Below are positions 1-9,880 of a stretch of DNA of 64,000 nucleotides, piece after piece. The position numbers and the translations under genes are program-made. The notes under the pieces are model-generated. The model was not told the DNA's origin. It saw nothing but the letters and a program-made list of their open reading frames with translations, and did no database searches. This stretch comes from Fasciola hepatica (Eukaryota; Platyhelminthes; Trematoda; Plagiorchiida; Fasciolidae): NCBI GenBank assembly GCA_948099385.1, contig CANUEZ040000156.1, forward strand, positions 5,415,501 to 5,479,500, given 5' to 3'. Each line of letters starts with the position of its first letter. Positions within the stretch are counted from its first letter, which is position 1.

Positions 1-1829
1 CTGTGTGGCTCACCAAAACCACACAAATCAAGTAGGGATCTAGAAGCACTTTTGACATAATCGACTCCAGTTACTAGGCCGTGTTGTGCTGATCTGTCAA
101 ATAAATGGAACTAGTTCCCAAAAGCTTCTCTCAGGACACTCTAACAGGTGCTTACCAACTTGTGGACCCGATACTCATACAAAACATCACAAGATAGACG
201 ACGAATGAAATCGAAGTGAACTTCTCAATAACAGCGAATTCTCTCCCAGGTACGATTGTGTGTTTGCGCGAGTATATTGCAGTGAGCACAGCTGGCAGCT
301 ACATAGTCATCCTATGGTAGTGCAGACCCACCATGAATAACCAGTTTAGGTTCAGTGAAGAAATATACAAGCTGAAGATGGGTTGGCCACAGTTATTATT
401 ACCCAATTTTGGCAAGTGTAGGAGTAAAGAATGACGATAATTACACTACCTCGTAGATACATTTTCATGTGATCTTGGACATTATGTTCCGATTGGCCAA
501 CAGATAAACCACTCCAGTGCATAATTTGCCTGAGTATTTAGCTAAACTGTCACGATGGACAAATTGGGCGCAGCTTTCGGCTCTCGTGTCGGCTGAGTGA
601 ATGCCCAAGAATTAACAGCGTTCACAGTAAGATCACGAACTCACGTTGACCATCGTATTCCATCTTTCGTTTACATTTTATCTCAAGAACGTTTCCTAAA
701 AATTAGGGAGTTTGCGTTTATCAGCTAATGGATTTTTGACAAGCCAAAATAAATTTGCACCATTCACCGTTTAATGTGACAAAATTGAAGACTTTTGTTT
801 ACCACTTGCTGTTGCAAACGTAGCTGGTTTTCGGACGCTCGCACGCACATTATTAGTACGGGAATACTGGGATAATCGGAGTCTTGCCTGATAAAACCAT
901 TCCATTACCGTGTTTTTCAGAAAATACACCCTGTCATGATTTGTCAGGATCAATTTAGGGTAAGTAACAACCCAAATGTAACGTCCAGCCCAAACTGCAT
1001 CAGTGAAAAGTACTCAAGGATGAGATTTCATATCCCGAGATCACACAAATCTTCCGGACTATGAAGAGCTGAGAACACAATTTGCCTCACCTACTGAGCC
1101 AGCAAACATAAGCAACAAAATGAGAAATTCAGTATAGTTTATGAGAAGGTTGTACGTTCGAAAATTCACACGAAAGGACTGTAGGCGCCTGTGTGCTCAT
1201 CAGTAGATTTCGCTGACTACAGACTGGCAGGTGTACGGGGCAAGCATGCTTGAATAACAAGACGGAGATGAGCAATATCTAGGCTGATGGAATGTCCTAA
1301 CTGGTGCAGTCTTCCGCACGCCCTTTGCGCGAATATCTGTCGGATTTACGGGCATTACTGTTCCGTGCTTTAGCCACAAATATATGAGATTGGAATAGTA
1401 ACCACTGTTATGCAGCCCCGGTGAGAACCAAATGAACCATTGTGAGTGGAAACGAAACGAGAGTAATCAATTTAGCAATTTTGTCCCATCTAACTTCCAG
1501 GTCTTTGTGAATCAGATGGGCTATTCATGGAATAATATTTCCCAAAGCTACGGTAACAATGGGCTGCTTGCATCATACCTGAGTAAGAATAATCATTTAA
1601 GGAAAGTCCTGTTGTTAATCATGAGAGATTGGGGTCACTGATTCCACAAGGAATACAGTCCGATGTTCGGAGTTTCATAATTTATAACGAAGTCTCAGAA
1701 AAGGATAGGCTGATTGCATTTGTCTCAAAGTTTGTTTAGCAGACACATGTATTTCTGGTTAGAAATTACAATTATATTCATCCCAGGAGATGATACCCAT
1801 ATAACCTAGTATTCTACAGAAGGAATACA

Positions 1830-2820
1830 TATGCTTCCTCGTGCTTCAAAAATAACCTCAGTTATTGGTCCTGATGGTCTGTCGTCATCGCGCTTGAGAC
1901 ATGGAGCTATCGATCTGACCGATATATTTACTCCTCTCTTGAACAAATCTTTATGCTCATTTTCTATTCCCCACTTCTGAAGACCATTTGCTTTTCTTCC
2001 AATATCCAAACCTTATAAAATTGGTGTCATAACTAGACACTCTCTTTCCACTCCTCTAACTTCATTAGCTCTTAAACCTATAGAATATGCCATTCCAAAA
2101 CGTTTGAATTCTTCCATAAACTCTCCCGATTACCCCTCACACTTTGCTTACAAAAGAAACAGGTCCGTTGTGGATGTTTTTACATCCTTAGTTCACCGTA
2201 TAAACAGATCTTTGGATGAATCATCGAAGTCTGTGAGGTGCGCTTTTCTAGACCACTCATCCGCTTTTCATTCCCATTCAGCGATCTCTTCTCCTCCGTA
2301 AACTGGAAGCTTTTGGTTGGTCGTCTCGTCACTTTACTAACAGAACCCAGTGGATATTACTAGGTTTTAAAAATCTGAACCATTAGTGTGCTGTTCATGA
2401 GTGCTTCTGAGTCTGTCACTTTGTGAATGCATATTTACTTTTTCTCGGTCACCTCATTCTTGGGACCCATTTGTCATTTTCACAGAACCACTAGCTAGAG
2501 TGGGTTCTGTCAAATACTGAGGAATCTCTATCGAAGAAAAATTTCAAGTGGTCGTTTCACATTTCCGACTGTGTGAAGAAGCCACGCCGCCTATCTTACT
2601 GAATCCAAAAGCGTAGGCTTTTTGAGGGTTAAACAGAGTTCTACTTCCATTTTCGTTTATCAGTGGGTTTTTCCTGTCCTACTTTACTGTTCCTCTTTTA
2701 TCTTCCCTGTTCTACTAGGAAAAGATGCTGAAATACTTCGTCGAGGTTTATCTTCTATCAGTCGGGTATCTTTCCTACCCGCAACTGAAGTACCTAGTAA
2801 GCTGTGCTAATTACATATGG
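1830..2820 (+). pseudogene. CR1/Jockey-like non-LTR reverse transcriptase remnant
   Basis: The conceptual RT is spread over three frames. First comes the fingers motif GPDGLSSSRLRHG (about 1870-1910). Next is a stretch with YKRNRSVVDVFTSLVH and a palm A-like region ending FLDHSSAF (2104-2275), where the expected catalytic D-x-(S/K)-x-AFD is degraded. Then come LLRKLEAFGW-like residues (2285-2370). The 509 bp block adds the thumb: a KWSFHISDCVKK-like stretch (about 2540-2585) and FPVLLYCSSFIFPVLLGKD (2660-2730). No YADD box is visible and many stops interrupt the frame. This family normally copies its own RNA at a nicked target. This copy is dead. A relative on the same strand lies at 14320-15418. 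Confidence 0.75.
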
Positions 2821-2940
2821 CTGTACATGAGAAGTCCTCTCACTAAATCCTCCCAGGTAGCACTCACACTTAACGCAGTGATCTATCTAAATGTAAAGCA
2901 CTCACATCTACACGATCTTCCTTTCGAAACGTACCCTCTC
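2424..2940. repeat. About 509 bp block present only in the left arm
   Basis: The arms pair perfectly in coordinate up to 2381/16561 and again from 2971/16480, but the left side is 509 bp longer. The left-only block carries the RT thumb and connection region of the non-LTR remnant. This makes a deletion in the right arm likelier than an insertion on the left. Roughly 40 bp on each side of the break is more diverged than the rest of the arms. Confidence 0.85.
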
Positions 2941-3796
2941 GCATTACCACCTACCGATGCTCCACCACTCCACGAGTATTGGCAGCATGCTTTGGCAATT
3001 GTGATATTTAATAGTTCTTTTTTTATCCCATTGATTCGATGAGCTGCCAAGTGAAAATCTATTTTGGCTGAAATGCTAAGATCTTTCTACGCAAAAATCT
3101 TATCAAATACAAATGCCTTAGTTTACACGAGGGTATGAGACTTGGCCTCTGTCTTGGTGGATAATTCCCCACGTATATTCAAGACATTCCCACAGAAGCA
3201 TGCCACACTGCACTTTATTTGTTACGAAGTTTATAAATGAACCAATTTTGTTTCTGAAGAATCAAGGCACCACTTTGTTGGTCCGATCGATTTGGATTCA
3301 CTACTGACCTCTATGTCACTGCAAAAACACACTCCGCAATTTATACACGCAGATACGCACATAGATGTGCACAGTCGCGTTTGACAGCTGCAATTTATTT
3401 GCCCCAGCCATTTGATCCTAGTTGATACCTAACGCGTAGATCGATTTCATCTTCTTCTATATCGGTTGTCAAGACGACAACAGCACTATCAAGGTGCGCT
3501 GACCACAAATCGATATTACTGAAGGATAAATCATTCTTCGACCTTGTTCAAGCTTCTAATCCGTGAAAATCAGACTGAACTTTGTACTATTCCACTTTGG
3601 GTTTGTTCGCAACAAATGAAGAGAACATGTGAAATTTACTCGACAGAAAAATTGCTCAGCACACATTTTAATATTACAGCTATTCCTTTTGATTTTATCT
3701 TTTCATTTGCTGTTGTTAATGAGTTTACTTTGCTCTTGTTTTCGTTTGTCATTATAATCAGTATTCGTTTGTTATTTTCAGTGTTGCTGTTTTCCG

Positions 3797-3825
3797 TTTG
3801 TTTGTTTGTTTGTTTGTTTGTTTGC
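3797..3825 (+). repeat. (GTTT)7 microsatellite
   Basis: Seven GTTT units plus one G. This is the counterpart of the 15-unit AAAC tract at 15595-15655 in the other arm, and the 8-unit difference accounts exactly for a 32 bp length difference between the arms. Confidence 0.95.
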
Positions 3826-3827
3826 TA

Positions 3828-4000
3828 TAACGGACAACCCTGGCTTGATTATGCCAATCAAAAAAGAGAACACGTGTATGTGAACTGGACCATTGTGGTC
3901 GCTGTACTTTGAGGAATGGTTTTCCAAGACAATGCAATGGGCGCACAAATCGACAGCAATACTTGATTGGATAACGCATGCGAAGGTTACAAAAAGGCTG
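3828..4000 (+). repeat. Inner end of left arm; dispersed short repeat
   Basis: The stretch starting near ACGGACAACCCTGGCTTGAT resembles 5366-5560, which starts ACGGATAGTCCCGGCCTGAT. Both continue with AAAAAGAACAC and ACTGGACC, then a weaker match around GACAATGCA. A third copy is the right arm near 15419-15590. The length of about 180 bp suggests a short interspersed element, but I see no clear Pol III boxes. Confidence 0.45.
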
Positions 4001-4195
4001 GCTAGTCACGTGTTGCCCGATGAGCGTTGCCGCACACCATACTTGTTTGCGGTCCTGTCACATCTCCCTTCATTGAGGATATTCGAAAATATGAACTACG
4101 GTAGTCTCATAAATTCCATTTCCGGGGTTGATATTCAACCGGTGTATAGCAGCTTGGACTCGTCTCGCGTGTTCTTCTTGGTTTCTCTGTTTCTA

Positions 4196-4196
4196 T

Positions 4197-4228
<32 letters not shown>

Positions 4229-4318
4229 CGTCGTCGTTGTCATTGTCGTTGTCGTTTTTGCTATTGTTGCTGTTGTCGTTGTCGTTGTTGTTGTCTTTGT
4301 TGTTGCTGTTGTTGTTGC
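4196..4318 (+). repeat. Imperfect (TTG)n microsatellite
   Basis: About 120 bp of TTG units, with TCG, TTT and TGC variants in the second half. It lies just inside the inner end of the left arm. It yields Val- and Cys-rich translations that are not genes. Confidence 0.95.
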
Positions 4319-5365
4319 ATTTTTCACAGGCTTTTGTGTGGGCATAAGTGGTTCACAAGTTTATCAGCTTATCTCTTTACTGGGCAAATGAAACGGGGTA
4401 AAAATATTACTCACTTGTGAAGATTATGTGCACATAAACAATATTTGTGGATTCATCAATAAGAACTTTGCAGTTTTTGCATTAGGAGTCAGAATGAGAA
4501 AGGGCTAGAGGGAGAGTGTGTGTGAGTGAGAGAGAGACCTGGTTAGATCACCGTGAATGGGGTGCGTGAAGTCCAAACGAATTCCGTGTGCGAACTTTCG
4601 CATGCTCTCAGGTGTAATTCACAAATTCAGCAGATGGATGATTTATTGGAATGAACGATACTCGACTGATAATCGGCAAATTCCTGGTGAGAAATTTCGG
4701 AATCATTCTTCAGCGAACACACGAATATATTCGGGAGAAAAATGTTAAGAGAAAAGGGAGAACACTGGAAGACGAACGTTAAACGCCGAATTGCCCCAAA
4801 TTCGAATGATAAAAGCTTGCAAACTTACCTCACATCTGTTTATTCTTTTTCGTTTACTTCCTTTCATTATACAACAGTGGTACACAATTTGAGAAAGGGA
4901 GTGGCAGCCATATTTTGGCTGGCAAATGGGAAAAGTGGTCGGCTGAGGAAGCAAGATTCGAATCCGGAGAGTGGTGTTGAAAACCCATAAAAGATGACCG
5001 AATGGCCACCACCGGTGTGAAATGAGAAATAAACAACTGAAATGTTTGTTTATGGTTTTTCCTGATATTTCACGAAGGCTAGTTTTATATCTTCTGGTTC
5101 AATGTTAATAATGACAAACTGGACAAGGGAAATTAAATATGCGTTCGGCGGATTTGGATAAATTTCGAATTGAACTGGATTGAACAGACAGATCGGTGAT
5201 ACTTAAGAGATTGCTGTAAAGGTTAATGAAGTCCCTTGGCAGATAGTCATATCAGTGTAGTTGAACATATGTACCAGAGCCGCAAAATTATTCGTGTCTG
5301 ATTATCGATGGCACTGTGGTTGTTGATAGGAGGAATGCGTGTAGGGCAAGAAAAAACAACGATGT
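4319..5365. other. No gene recognised; one possible SINE B-box
   Basis: No convincing coding region. A B-box-like GATTCGAATCC lies at 4955-4965, downstream of TGGCTGGCAAATGGG, and the sequence ends in an A-rich stretch near 5030. It could be a tRNA-derived short element, but the promoter spacing is not secure. Confidence 0.3.
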
Positions 5366-5560
5366 CGTAACGGATAGTCCCGGCCTGATTATCCCAGTCA
5401 GAAAAAGAACACTATTCACTGGACCGGAAAGATCCACTGAGATTTACTTGTAGAAGGGTTTACTGGGTGAAGGCTAGAAGCCCACATATGGGTAAAAACA
5501 CCGGACTGGACAATGCACTCCAGGGCGAAAGACAGAGTGACCAATCAAGTGTGTCATGGT
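5366..5560 (+). repeat. Dispersed short repeat, related to 3828-4000
   Basis: The first 50 or so bases match the inner end of the arms, and a weaker match follows around ACTGGACAATGCACTCCAGG. It lies in the spacer in the same orientation as the left-arm copy. Confidence 0.45.
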
Positions 5561-6421
5561 GTGTGCGTGAGCGGACGGGTAAGATGTAAAGCTGATCAAA
5601 ATCAGCAGCGCTAAAATCAGTGAGATGTCGGTCGACCAAAAGGGATTAGCAACAAAACTGCATCACTTTGAATTCTGAAAAGTTTTCCTATGGACTCGCT
5701 TAAAATTAGCGCGTTTTATTTCATCTTGTATCCTATGCAGGTTTCGGTTTCAAGAAGCAGCAGTCAAAATAATGTGGTAAATTATTTATGACTCAAGGAT
5801 ATGAAGTAGGGATGACGCTTAGCAAAACCGATTGGACTTGGAGGAGTGTTGTACGCGATCCGGTGGTGACCACTATTTGGCCTACATTACACGACCAAAG
5901 TACTACACACAAAGAAATCACAAATAGGAATATGACCCAATATACTAAGGATTTTAAGCAGAATGATGGACTGGAGTGATATTTTGAAATTTGTTTTGTA
6001 TTTGAAATGAATTGCATTGGTTTATCTGAATTATGAACGACCGTGTTATCGCTTAACTTTTAGGAGACAACAAACGATCACTGAGTGGACCTTCTTATGA
6101 ATGAACATAAACGTGACATACAGGCACATCTAACAAAATAGATCGATAAAAGAAAATCGATACGAAATGAGCGATTGCGGCTTGGAGTATAACCAGACAG
6201 TACAAACACTGTTTTCGTGTGAGCGTACGTGTACGCAGGCTTGTGTGTGGGTGTGTAGGTCTGTATTCGTGCGCATAGACTCAGTTGACAGTCCGTTTAC
6301 ATCCCCCGCAAATAGAGGGCGACTCGTACGACTTTTTATAGGGATCAACTGAAAGTCTTTTAACAGGGGGCCGGGACCGCATTGATTATCGCCGCTCGTT
6401 CAAACAGCCAGAACTTGGTGG
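5561..6421. other. No gene recognised
   Basis: Only short chance frames. A GT-rich stretch lies at about 6215-6265. Just before the Gypsy remnant, the minus strand reads TGTTAAAAG from about 6365 with a TATAAAAAG at about 6335. This could be the start of a 3' LTR, but no matching 5' copy was found. Confidence 0.3.
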
Positions 6422-6727
6422 CTAAGGTGATGCCATCTCCTCTGTCACTGGTAATGCAAAGGTATCCGAAAGCACCTGCAGTGGAAGTTCTATCTCGTTC
6501 TTCTTATCCATCGCTGCCGCGTTGTAACTTTTCCTGATGTGGTTAACATGTCGTTTGGCTGTGCCATTGTCTAACCGAACACCATATATCACATAACCCA
6601 ATCGGCTCATAACTGCTGTCTTGAAGGGTGACGAAAATGGAGAGCATAAACGCGATACCCTTTGCTGAAGCTGAGTGGCCTTGCACCGTGATATCTGTTG
6701 AAGCGCCTTTCCGTGCTGTCTTTTCAA
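6422..6727 (-). pseudogene. Gypsy integrase C-terminal tail
   Basis: A 101-residue frame. The stretch YVIYGVRLDNGTAKRHVNHI matches the small beta-rich C-terminal domain of Ty3/Gypsy integrases, which typically ends in a W/K-RHVNQLR-like motif. It follows the catalytic core after a frame change, and no chromodomain is visible beyond it. Confidence 0.65.
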
Positions 6728-7060
6728 AAGGTTGGTGTGACCGTAGGATACGTGGCATTTAATTGAATTCGCATGCTTCTGCCAAGGAAGGCTTCTGTGG
6801 GTGAGGCATTGTTTGGAACTGTTGCGTTTGGAGTTGAGCGGTACGTGATCAGGAAGTTATCAAGTATCTTTTGTATACTTCCTTCCCCTTGTAACTTTTT
6901 GAAAGCCCCTTTCAATGCGTCTACAAAGGGTTCCGCTTGACCGTTTGATTGGGGGTGATAAACTGCACTCCATACGTGTTCAGTTGCCATGGATTGGCCC
7001 CGTTATCAGTTACTAGGGTTTCGGGGAACCCAAATTGAGCGAAAAGGTGTCTCAAGACGA
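6724..7060 (-). pseudogene. Gypsy integrase catalytic core, C-terminal half
   Basis: The minus-strand reading gives FGFPETLVTDNG (second catalytic Asp, about 7010-7040). It continues into the 88-residue frame at 6724-6990 with SAVYHPQSNGQAEPFVDALK, which holds the catalytic Glu of the D,D-35-E triad. A frameshift or stop separates the two. The residues needed for strand transfer are still readable, but the reading frame is not. Confidence 0.8.
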
Positions 7061-7100
7061 CAATGATGCTCGAAGAAAAGATAGTTGTCATAGGAAATAT

Positions 7101-7334
7101 TTATGACCACTTTGAGTAAGCATCAACTATTACTATGAAATACTGTTGATTCATTGGACCTGCAAAATCGACGTGAACCCGTTTCCAAGGACCTGTGGGT
7201 AACGGCCAAGTGTATAGAGGAACCTTGAAAGGCACCTTGGCATCAATTGAGCAATTTTCACGACATCTAAAGTACTCTTCAATCTGCTTGTCAATGTTGG
7301 GCCAGTAAGCATAACTTCGAGCTGGTGTTTTCAT
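7101..7334 (-). pseudogene. Gypsy integrase zinc-binding region and core start
   Basis: The frame shows YWPNIDKQIEEYFRCRENC, the second half of the HHCC zinc domain with its paired cysteines. It then shows GPWKRVHVDFAGP, where the Asp is the first catalytic residue, and the conserved VDAYSKW. The His pair expected upstream is not readable in this frame. Confidence 0.8.
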
Positions 7335-7361
7335 ACGTGTGATACCCGGATGACCACTAGG

Positions 7362-7652
7362 CTATTCCCTCAGCACTCTGGGTTTCAGTGTCTCAGGGAT
7401 CACTATGCGATCAGACAACATTAGACATCTGTTTTCTATTGTGAGTGCATCCTTCCGACGATAAAATTGGAAGACGTAATGATCGGCGATATTTTGAAGC
7501 CAACCAGTTTTTAGAATATGAATTATTCGCTGAAGATCAAGGTCTGATTTAGTTTCGCTGTGTATTATAGTGAACGTGATAGGCAGATTACGGTTTGACT
7601 CACAAAACACCTGCTTGACTTCAGAATCAGCTTCAACTGGGGATATTACCAA
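7362..7652 (-). pseudogene. Gypsy RNase H-integrase connector
   Basis: A 96-residue frame ending in NRCLMLSDRIVIPETLKPRV, typical of the segment just before the integrase zinc domain (LLLGDRVVVPESLRPKV-like). It lies between the RNase H piece and the HHCC piece and supports the element order. Confidence 0.7.
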
Positions 7653-7678
7653 GTCTTCACTAGCTGAATTCCTTCGTA

Positions 7679-8060
7679 TTAGGCGAGATAATGCGTCAGC
7701 ATGTCCGAAACTGTCTGTGCGGATGTGCTTAATCCCAAAGTCGTAACCAAGTAATACCTTTGTCCATCGTTGTAGTCGGTTTGTGGTATGAAGAGGAATG
7801 CCCTTTTTGTACAGAAGATCGCGAATAGTGGTTTGTGATCAGGACACGAGTTGAAACGTTCATCATGAGGAAGTTTATGAAATTTGTGAACTGCCAATAT
7901 CAACGCCAGTCCTTCTTTCTCTGTCTGACTGTAATTTCTTTCGGCTTCCGAGAGGTATGGGACACCGCCTCCTGAGAGCCATCTGGAAGTCTATGGGGGA
8001 GGACTGCCCCAATGCCGTGTTCGGAAGCTTCTGTAGCGACGATCATAATGAGTCAGCATC
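7679..8060 (-). pseudogene. Gypsy RNase H domain
   Basis: In order, the minus strand shows [12 protein letters not shown] (about 8010-8040), [20 protein letters not shown] (about 7880-7940, with the catalytic Glu) and CPDHKPLFAIF (about 7820-7850, the conserved TDHKPL with Thr lost). A frameshift divides the domain. In an active element it would remove the RNA strand after first-strand synthesis. Confidence 0.75.
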
Positions 8061-8870
8061 AGGGTGGATGTCAATAGCCACTTTAATTCGTCAAAGCGAT
8101 CAATAACAAAGCCGAAAGAAAATGTGCGCTTGTGAGAAAAAATGAGCTTTTCGCAATACTTAACTTGAATCCGAAAAGTCGGATCTTATGTAATACTTTG
8201 TTCAAAAGTTACACATGTTCAGCTCTAGACCCGCTAAAATTGCCCATATCGTCTAAGTAGGCCAGTGCTGATGGAAGGTCAGTCGGGATTGCGTCAATGA
8301 TCTGCTGGAATATGGCCGGAGCTCACATTTTACTCAGAATGGCAATCTATTGTACTGATACAAACCGCTTGGGTGTTGATAGTCAGCAACACCTTATATG
8401 CACTACCCACTTCGACCTGAAGATGGGCGTCAGATAAATCGATTTTTTAGAATATTATACCTCCGGTAAGTTTGGAAAACAAATCTTTCGGGGTCGATAG
8501 CGGATACTGATGCGTTTTTAAGCAATCACTAAGTCCAGTGAAGAAATCGGCACATTTGCGAACCGAATTATCTGCCTTCTTAACCACCACAAACCGTGCG
8601 GCCTAAGCGGAATAATTAACCTCTGTAAGTATTCCGCAGTATGCAGTCTTTCGAATTCCCGATCTATAGATTTCAAAGTGCCTTACGGAACAGGCCATTT
8701 TGGGGGAAAGACTGGTTCGGAGCCGGGTTTCAGAGAAATTACGACTTTAGTCTTAGCGCACAACCCCAAGCCTGGTTGGGATATTTCGGCGTGGTTCTCT
8801 CAAATTTCTTCAATGGTTGGAGTGTTGGTAATTTTTGCAACGTGGTATACGTCTGGAGACTGTGAGCGTG
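8061..8870 (-). pseudogene. Gypsy reverse transcriptase
   Basis: From high to low coordinate the motifs are FPPKWPVPYGTLKSID (about 8650-8720), RFVVVKKADNSVRKCADF (about 8540-8600), KIDLSDAHLQVEV (about 8408-8446) and AYLDDMGNFSGS (about 8230-8262). YLDD is the catalytic box and is intact, as is the Asp of the DLSDA box. Several frameshifts and stops lie between them, so no functional polymerase is made. Confidence 0.8.
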
Positions 8871-9079
8871 ACAGTGAAGTCGGGTTATTTGAGTTACAAA
8901 ACGAAACCGAAAGGTACATCCCATAACTGGAGCTTTCATATCCAGTCAATAGAGAGAAGATTTAAATTGTCAGAGGTTGATATACAACGAAAGCCATTAC
9001 CATAGTGGTCACGAAAATGAAACTCACATTTTAGCTCCCCCAAGAATGGTATTAGTTGACCCGTGGCTTTCCGAGCAAC

Positions 9080-9195
9080 CCGGTTTGTGCCATTGTACGA
9101 GGGCTAACCAAGAGCAACCCAAGTTGAACGTGAAATGATTGTAATGTCCAAAGCCGTGTCCAGCTGCAGTGTTACTGGATGGTTATTCACAGGTA
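9080..9195 (-). pseudogene. Gypsy aspartic protease fragment
   Basis: The minus-strand reading gives PVTLQLDTALDITIIS. This is the retropepsin signature with DTAL in place of D-T/S-G/A-S, immediately downstream of the zinc knuckles. The flap region cannot be followed. Confidence 0.65.
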
Positions 9196-9317
9196 ATGTC
9201 ACGTATTTCCGCAGTTGGTTGAGTGAAGGGCTCGTGGCCGCGAATACGGCCTTTGACTGGTGCCTGATGCGACGAAATACAGCGAAGCTATTCGTAGGTC
9301 TTCAGTTTTGAGAACAC

Positions 9318-9418
9318 CCACAAAATCCTTCTCTGTGCCCCGTACGTCCACACTCCTGACAAAAATGTGTCCTGTAACGACAAAATCGAACAAAATGCCA
9401 TTCTCCACAGTTCCAGCA
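9318..9418 (-). pseudogene. Gypsy gag double zinc knuckle
   Basis: The minus strand reads two metal-binding boxes in tandem: CWNCGEWHFVRFC (C-x2-C-x3-H-x4-C), then about six residues later CQECGRTGHREGFC (C-x2-C-x4-H-x4-C). All eight ligands are present. In these elements the knuckles bind the genomic RNA for packaging. Confidence 0.8.
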
Positions 9419-9466
9419 GGCAGAGGGCGGTTGTTGGAATAGTGTCATCGAAAACATTTCACGAGG

Positions 9467-9720
9467 TTATGATACCGTGTTTCCAGTTATCCTTTCTTCA
9501 ACAGTAATCTCAGTAGACGATGATACGTGCTGGATCACTTTGGAATCTTGTTTCAAGTTCATGAGTCTGATATATTCCGCAGTAAGCTCTTGCACGGACT
9601 GTTTTTCTGAGGAGTCCAGCTTTTCCAGCAGCGTCGTACGAAGTTGGGCATCATCTGGAGATGTCAACCCAGCGACGAAAATCAGTGATTTGAATTGATC
9701 ATCTGGGATTTCTCTAAGTT
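9467..9720 (-). pseudogene. Gypsy gag core fragment
   Basis: The 66-residue frame starts at a TSPDDAQLRTTLLEKLDS stretch and continues with SVQELTAEYIRLMNLKQDSK. This is the helical capsid-like part typical of K02A2.6-type gag, just upstream of the zinc knuckles. Further gag-like residues can be read out of frame to about 9880. Confidence 0.6.
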
Positions 9721-9880
9721 AAAAAAGTTCCTTTTCTCTTTCGCGGGGTGCTTCCGACATACTCACCGTCTGTTCTGCGGTCCTTAGCTCCTGACTGTTT
9801 GGCCCGATGGATTTGATGCTAGTCTCGTTCAGTTGCTGCAGCTATCCTCACTACAATGTGAGCGACTGGCTGGATGAGAC

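Larger units (their letters stand above)
1585..3205 (+). repeat. Repeat unit interrupted by the RT-bearing block
   Basis: Bases about 1585-1745 and 3095-3205 resemble 13870-14145 of the spacer, where the two halves lie next to each other. In the arm they are separated by about 1.35 kb carrying the reverse transcriptase remnant. The join in the spacer falls at a short shared GCA, so the spacer copy behaves like an empty site. This was aligned by eye and the flanks are diverged, so the breakpoints are approximate. Confidence 0.5.
1..4000 (+). repeat. Left arm of a large inverted repeat
   Basis: Base 1 pairs with 18941 and base 4000 with 15419. The coordinate sum is 18942 at position 1 and still 18942 near position 2381, so there is no net indel over the first 2.4 kb. 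It then steps to 19451 (a 509 bp block absent from the right arm) and to 19419 at the inner end (32 bp of tetranucleotide difference). Short translations inside the arm, such as 771-953 on the minus strand, are residue-for-residue identical in the partner arm. I recognise no coding sequence in bases 1-1580. The rest carries a non-LTR RT fragment and short repeats. The outer boundary coincides with the window edge, so the true arm may be longer. Confidence 0.95.
6422..9880 (-). mobile_element. Decayed Ty3/Gypsy retrotransposon (K02A2.6-like)
   Basis: Reading the minus strand from high to low coordinates, the pieces appear in the canonical Ty3/Gypsy order: gag, zinc knuckles, protease, RT, RNase H, integrase. 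This integrase-last order separates it from Copia elements. Nearly every domain is in a different frame from the next, so the copy carries many indels and stops. No LTR pair could be found. It occupies the spacer of the large inverted repeat. It differs from the element at 54977-59252 in its gag (two zinc knuckles here) and in having YLDD as the RT active site. Confidence 0.85.

Noticed and set aside
3893..4420. Long plus frames rich in Cys or Val
   Set aside because: They are translations through the TTG microsatellite at 4196-4318.
6330..6400. 3' LTR of the minus-strand Gypsy element
   Set aside because: TGTTAAAAG and a TATA-like motif are present, but no second copy was found upstream of gag and no polypurine tract adjoins it.
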